From positions 1-6,878 of the forward strand of contig JAUYSF010000174.1 of assembly GCA_030696435.1 (NCBI GenBank): a DNA stretch of 6,878 bases, given 5' to 3'. A model generated the notes under the pieces. It worked only from the letters and a program-made list of their open reading frames with translations. It was not told where the DNA came from and made no database searches. The DNA comes from Desulfoprunum sp. (lineage in GTDB: Bacteria; Desulfobacterota; Desulfobulbia; Desulfobulbales; Desulfocapsaceae). Positions 5,619 through 6,878 of the stretch are shown here, one piece after another. A program made the position numbers and the translations under genes. How positions within the stretch are numbered: position 1 is the first letter of the stretch; each line of letters begins with the position of its first letter.

Positions 5619-6878
5619 TCAGGCACTTTTTAAATCCTCGTTGACTTGTATTGTTATCGCCTGTGCTTTTTTCTGTCGCCCCCGGCCAAAGCGTAAAGTG
5701 GCCTGCTGCATGTATTCGGAGACCTCGGGGCTCAGGAATTCCGGCGCGCAGCGCCAGCTCCAGTTGCCGGTCGGCACGCCGGGAGTGTTCATCCGGCAAT
5801 CGCTGCCAAAACCGAGGATGTCCTGCAGGGGGAAAATTGTCAGTCTGCCTATCGAGGCCAGGGCAAGGTATATAAGATCTTCATGAATTCTGCTGCCGTC
5901 ATGCAACCATCTATTGGCCTGGCGTTTTGCACGTTGCCGCAGGTTCTCGTCGATTTGCTCACTCAGAAACCAGCCTACCGTTGTGTCATTGTCATGGGTG
6001 CCGGTGTAGACCACACAGAGTGGGGTTTCAAAGTTGCAAGGCAGAAAGCTGTTATCGGGGTTGCCGTCGAAGGCAAACTGCAGCACTTTCATGCCGGGGA
6101 AACCTACGTCATCTCGGAGTTTACCGACCTCCGGTGTGATGATGCCCAGGTCTTCCGCAACGATTTCGAGATTGCCGAGGCGTGCGAGGACCTTGTCAAA
6201 AAAAGCCTTTCCCGGTCCAGGCAGCCATTGCCCTTCAACTGCTGTTTCATTTTCTGCAGGTATTGACCAGTACGACTCAAATCCGCGAAAATGATCAATC
6301 CGGGCGGCATCAACCTTATTGAAAATAGCTGAAATGCGTGATATCCACCACTCCAGCAGATTCTCCTGGATCACAGGATCAGGACTTTCCCAACGATAGA
6401 GAGGGTTACCCCAGCGCTGGCCGGTAGTACTGAAATAGTCGGGTGGTACCCCCGAAACGTGGGAGGGCTGTAAGGTTTGTGGATCCAGAGTGAAGATGGA
6501 CTGATGTGTCCAGACATCGACACTGTCCAGGCCTACGTAAATGGGTATATCACCAAAGAGACGAATGCCCGCCTGCTCCGCGGCCGTCCTGAGAAGGCGC
6601 CACTGTCGAGAAAACTGGTACTGTTCGAAGCGGAAATAATCAAAGCGTAAACTGTTCTTTTGGCGCTGTGCGGCAAGAGCGGCAGGGTTTCGGCTCGCCA
6701 AGTCTGTCGGCCAGTCAAACCAGCCGACGTTGCCGAGAGCCTCCTTCAGGGTCATGAACAGGGCATAGTCGTCCAGCCAGGGATTCTCTAAGGCAAAATC
6801 AAGGAAGTCCTGGCCGGTAAAGCCGTTGAAATTACTATAGGCCTCTTCGAGGATTCTGGTCTTATAGCGGGCAACTTC
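5619..6878 (-). CDS. malQ: 4-alpha-glucanotransferase (amylomaltase, GH77), 5' end beyond the window
   Basis: MalQ transfers alpha-1,4-glucan segments between maltooligosaccharides and releases glucose, in cytosolic maltodextrin or glycogen metabolism. The visible 419 residues are open to the right edge; the ATG at 6755 is internal, because the codons before it encode family sequence (ENPWLDDYALF). Hallmarks follow in order: IRLFGDIPIYVGLDS, SGVPPDYFS, GQRWGNPLY, ARIDHFRG with the nucleophile Asp, VAEDLG with the acid/base Glu, GFPGMKVLQF, GTHDNDT with the third catalytic Asp, and RMNTPG with NWSWR near the end. The three catalytic residues are visible residues 195, 242 and 296. Family proteins are about 500 residues, so roughly 80 to 90 N-terminal residues are missing. 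The stop is a TGA at 5621-5619, 34 bases before the tRNA -35 box. No terminator is visible between them, so read-through into the tRNA is possible. Confidence 0.95.
   Translation of the reverse strand, partial: EVARYKTRILEEAYSNFNGFTGQDFLDFALENPWLDDYALFMTLKEALGNVGWFDWPTDLASRNPAALAAQRQKNSLRFDYFRFEQYQFSRQWRLLRTAAEQAGIRLFGDIPIYVGLDSVDVWTHQSIFTLDPQTLQPSHVSGVPPDYFSTTGQRWGNPLYRWESPDPVIQENLLEWWISRISAIFNKVDAARIDHFRGFESYWSIPAENETAVEGQWLPGPGKAFFDKVLARLGNLEIVAEDLGIITPEVGKLRDDVGFPGMKVLQFAFDGNPDNSFLPCNFETPLCVVYTGTHDNDTTVGWFLSEQIDENLRQRAKRQANRWLHDGSRIHEDLIYLALASIGRLTIFPLQDILGFGSDCRMNTPGVPTGNWSWRCAPEFLSPEVSEYMQQATLRFGRGRQKKAQAITIQVNEDLKSA

Overview
The window looks like chromosomal DNA from a moderately GC-rich anaerobic bacterium. 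An ADP-forming acyl-CoA synthetase next to a CoA-transferase/GNAT fusion, a CxxCxxCC metal-site protein and a CPRC redoxin point towards Desulfobacterota (for example Desulfobulbaceae relatives). That placement is inferred from gene content, not from a marker gene. I see no mobile element, integrase, CRISPR array or phage gene.

Left part (1-656). Two small leftward genes lie here: one cut by the left edge (first seven codons only) with its own well-formed sigma-70 promoter, and a small CPRC glutaredoxin-like protein (86-340). Between the redoxin gene and the rightward operon is a gap of about 316 bp. It holds an extended -10 promoter facing left, a weaker rightward -10 candidate, and a CTCAAG/CTTGAG inverted repeat between them.

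Middle part (657-5371). Three tightly packed rightward genes form a probable operon: (1) a fused alpha-beta ADP-forming acyl-CoA synthetase, (2) a class I acetyl-CoA hydrolase/CoA-transferase carrying a C-terminal Pat-like GNAT acetyltransferase domain, and (3) a CxxCxxCC protein whose start overlaps the previous stop (TAATG). Together they suggest reversible conversion of acyl-CoA and free acids, with ATP formation or CoA exchange, linked to a protein-acetylation activity. The main oddity is in gene 1. The first phospho-histidine (His264, in SHTG) and its partner acids look intact, but the position matching the second, swinging-loop phospho-histidine of the ATP-grasp half is Arg543. The enzyme may therefore not complete the normal ATP-forming relay.

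Right part (5372-6878). A tRNA-Glu(CTC) is encoded on the minus strand with its own promoter and a textbook intrinsic terminator. Upstream of it, on the same strand, is malQ (4-alpha-glucanotransferase, GH77), whose N-terminal part lies beyond the right edge of the window.
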